Source: Syncephalis fuscata (lineage: Eukaryota; Zoopagomycota; Zoopagomycetes; Zoopagales; Piptocephalidaceae). Taken from it: 62,535 bases of DNA. A program made the position numbers and the translations under genes. Shown one piece after another: positions 62,304 through 62,535 of the stretch; positions within the stretch are counted from its first letter, which is position 1; every line of letters begins with the position of its first letter. The notes below the pieces were generated by a model. It ran no database searches. It had not been told where the DNA came from and saw only the letters and a list, made by a program, of their open reading frames with translations. The DNA lies in contig JAHLTZ010000070.1 of assembly GCA_025786725.1 (NCBI GenBank), positions 1 through 62,535 of the forward strand, read 5' to 3'.

Positions 62304-62535
62304 TTATAGCACACTGGGACGCTCCCAGCCACAGTATGGACAAAATCGCCAGCTAGAAGATCCAATGGCAGTACTGCAAGCACCACAGTGATCCATAGAG
62401 TTTTCGCCTGCTACTATATTTGGATCTCTATAAGCTTGTTCCGCTGCGGCCAACGTTGCTTTCTCGTCACGATCCGGTAGATATGCAGGCGGCTTTTCTT
62501 GCTTTCTAACAGATGAAAATATTTGACGCTGTCTC
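62304..62535 (-). CDS. C-terminal part of a zinc-ribbon protein, truncated by window edge
   Basis: An open minus-strand frame enters from the right edge and ends at TAA 62306-62304. It reads RQRQIFSSVRKQEKPPAYLP, then DEKATLAAAEQAYRDPN, then a C-terminal treble-clef or zinc-ribbon motif HCGAC...RFCPYCGWERP with two CxxC pairs 14 residues apart. The upstream part and identity are outside the window. No family is named with confidence. Confidence 0.7.
   Translation of the reverse strand, partial: RQRQIFSSVRKQEKPPAYLPDRDEKATLAAAEQAYRDPNIVAGENSMDHCGACSTAIGSSSWRFCPYCGWERPSVL

Overview
The window looks like nuclear DNA of an AT-rich, intron-dense fungus, most likely an early-diverging lineage. It has many 45-80 bp GTAAG..TAG introns, and fungal or opisthokont housekeeping genes: Utp5, Pho85-type CDK, succinyl-CoA ligase alpha, Kri1, Sis1-type J-protein, Spo7, zeta-COP. 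It also has genes absent from budding yeast (FIGNL1-like AAA ATPase, CC2D1/Lgd). The species is not identifiable from the sequence alone.

Layout. 1-11 kb is compact housekeeping DNA. 11.2-12.4 kb holds a predicted secreted pseudokinase. 12.5-27.2 kb is bounded by a >2 kb inverted repeat. Each arm carries a broken copy of a small secreted-peptide gene. The 10.2 kb between the arms carries a seven-helix membrane protein and two divergently transcribed, mutually related genes. 27.9-38.1 kb is again ordinary (Sis1-like, Spo7-like, CC2D1, zeta-COP, CorA-like). 38.4-41.9 kb is an unrecognised acidic membrane protein whose frame is interrupted several times. 43.3-55 kb is accessory: two secreted-peptide genes in convergent orientation enclose an Mnr2/Alr1-type fragment and a 2.2 kb tandem repeat with 10-bp minisatellites. 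57-62.5 kb holds a second member of the kinase-like family, a tubulin-tyrosine-ligase-like protein and the end of a zinc-ribbon protein.

The standout is the secreted-peptide family, with two apparently intact loci (43.35-44.76 kb, plus; 53.4-54.76 kb, minus) and two decayed ones in the inverted-repeat arms. Exon 1 is exactly 94 nt in all four. In the two intact loci it encodes a signal peptide and a short propeptide ending in Arg-Arg. After it come 13-15 micro-exons, nearly all exactly 3 nt, each between TAG/CAG and GTAAGT-type splice sites and separated by 66-83 nt introns (one of about 155 nt). Every unit keeps the frame. At the plus-strand locus the spliced triplets read through to a stop as a 19-residue peptide. 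The presumed mature peptide is therefore encoded about one residue per micro-exon, and the triplets vary while the splice sites hold. This looks like a modular, tandem-duplication-driven system for diversifying a secreted peptide. It is inferred from sequence only; RNA evidence would decide it.

A caution: about 15 reading-frame breaks in otherwise well-conserved genes can all be explained by loss of one base from a short homopolymer, which suggests uncorrected assembly errors.
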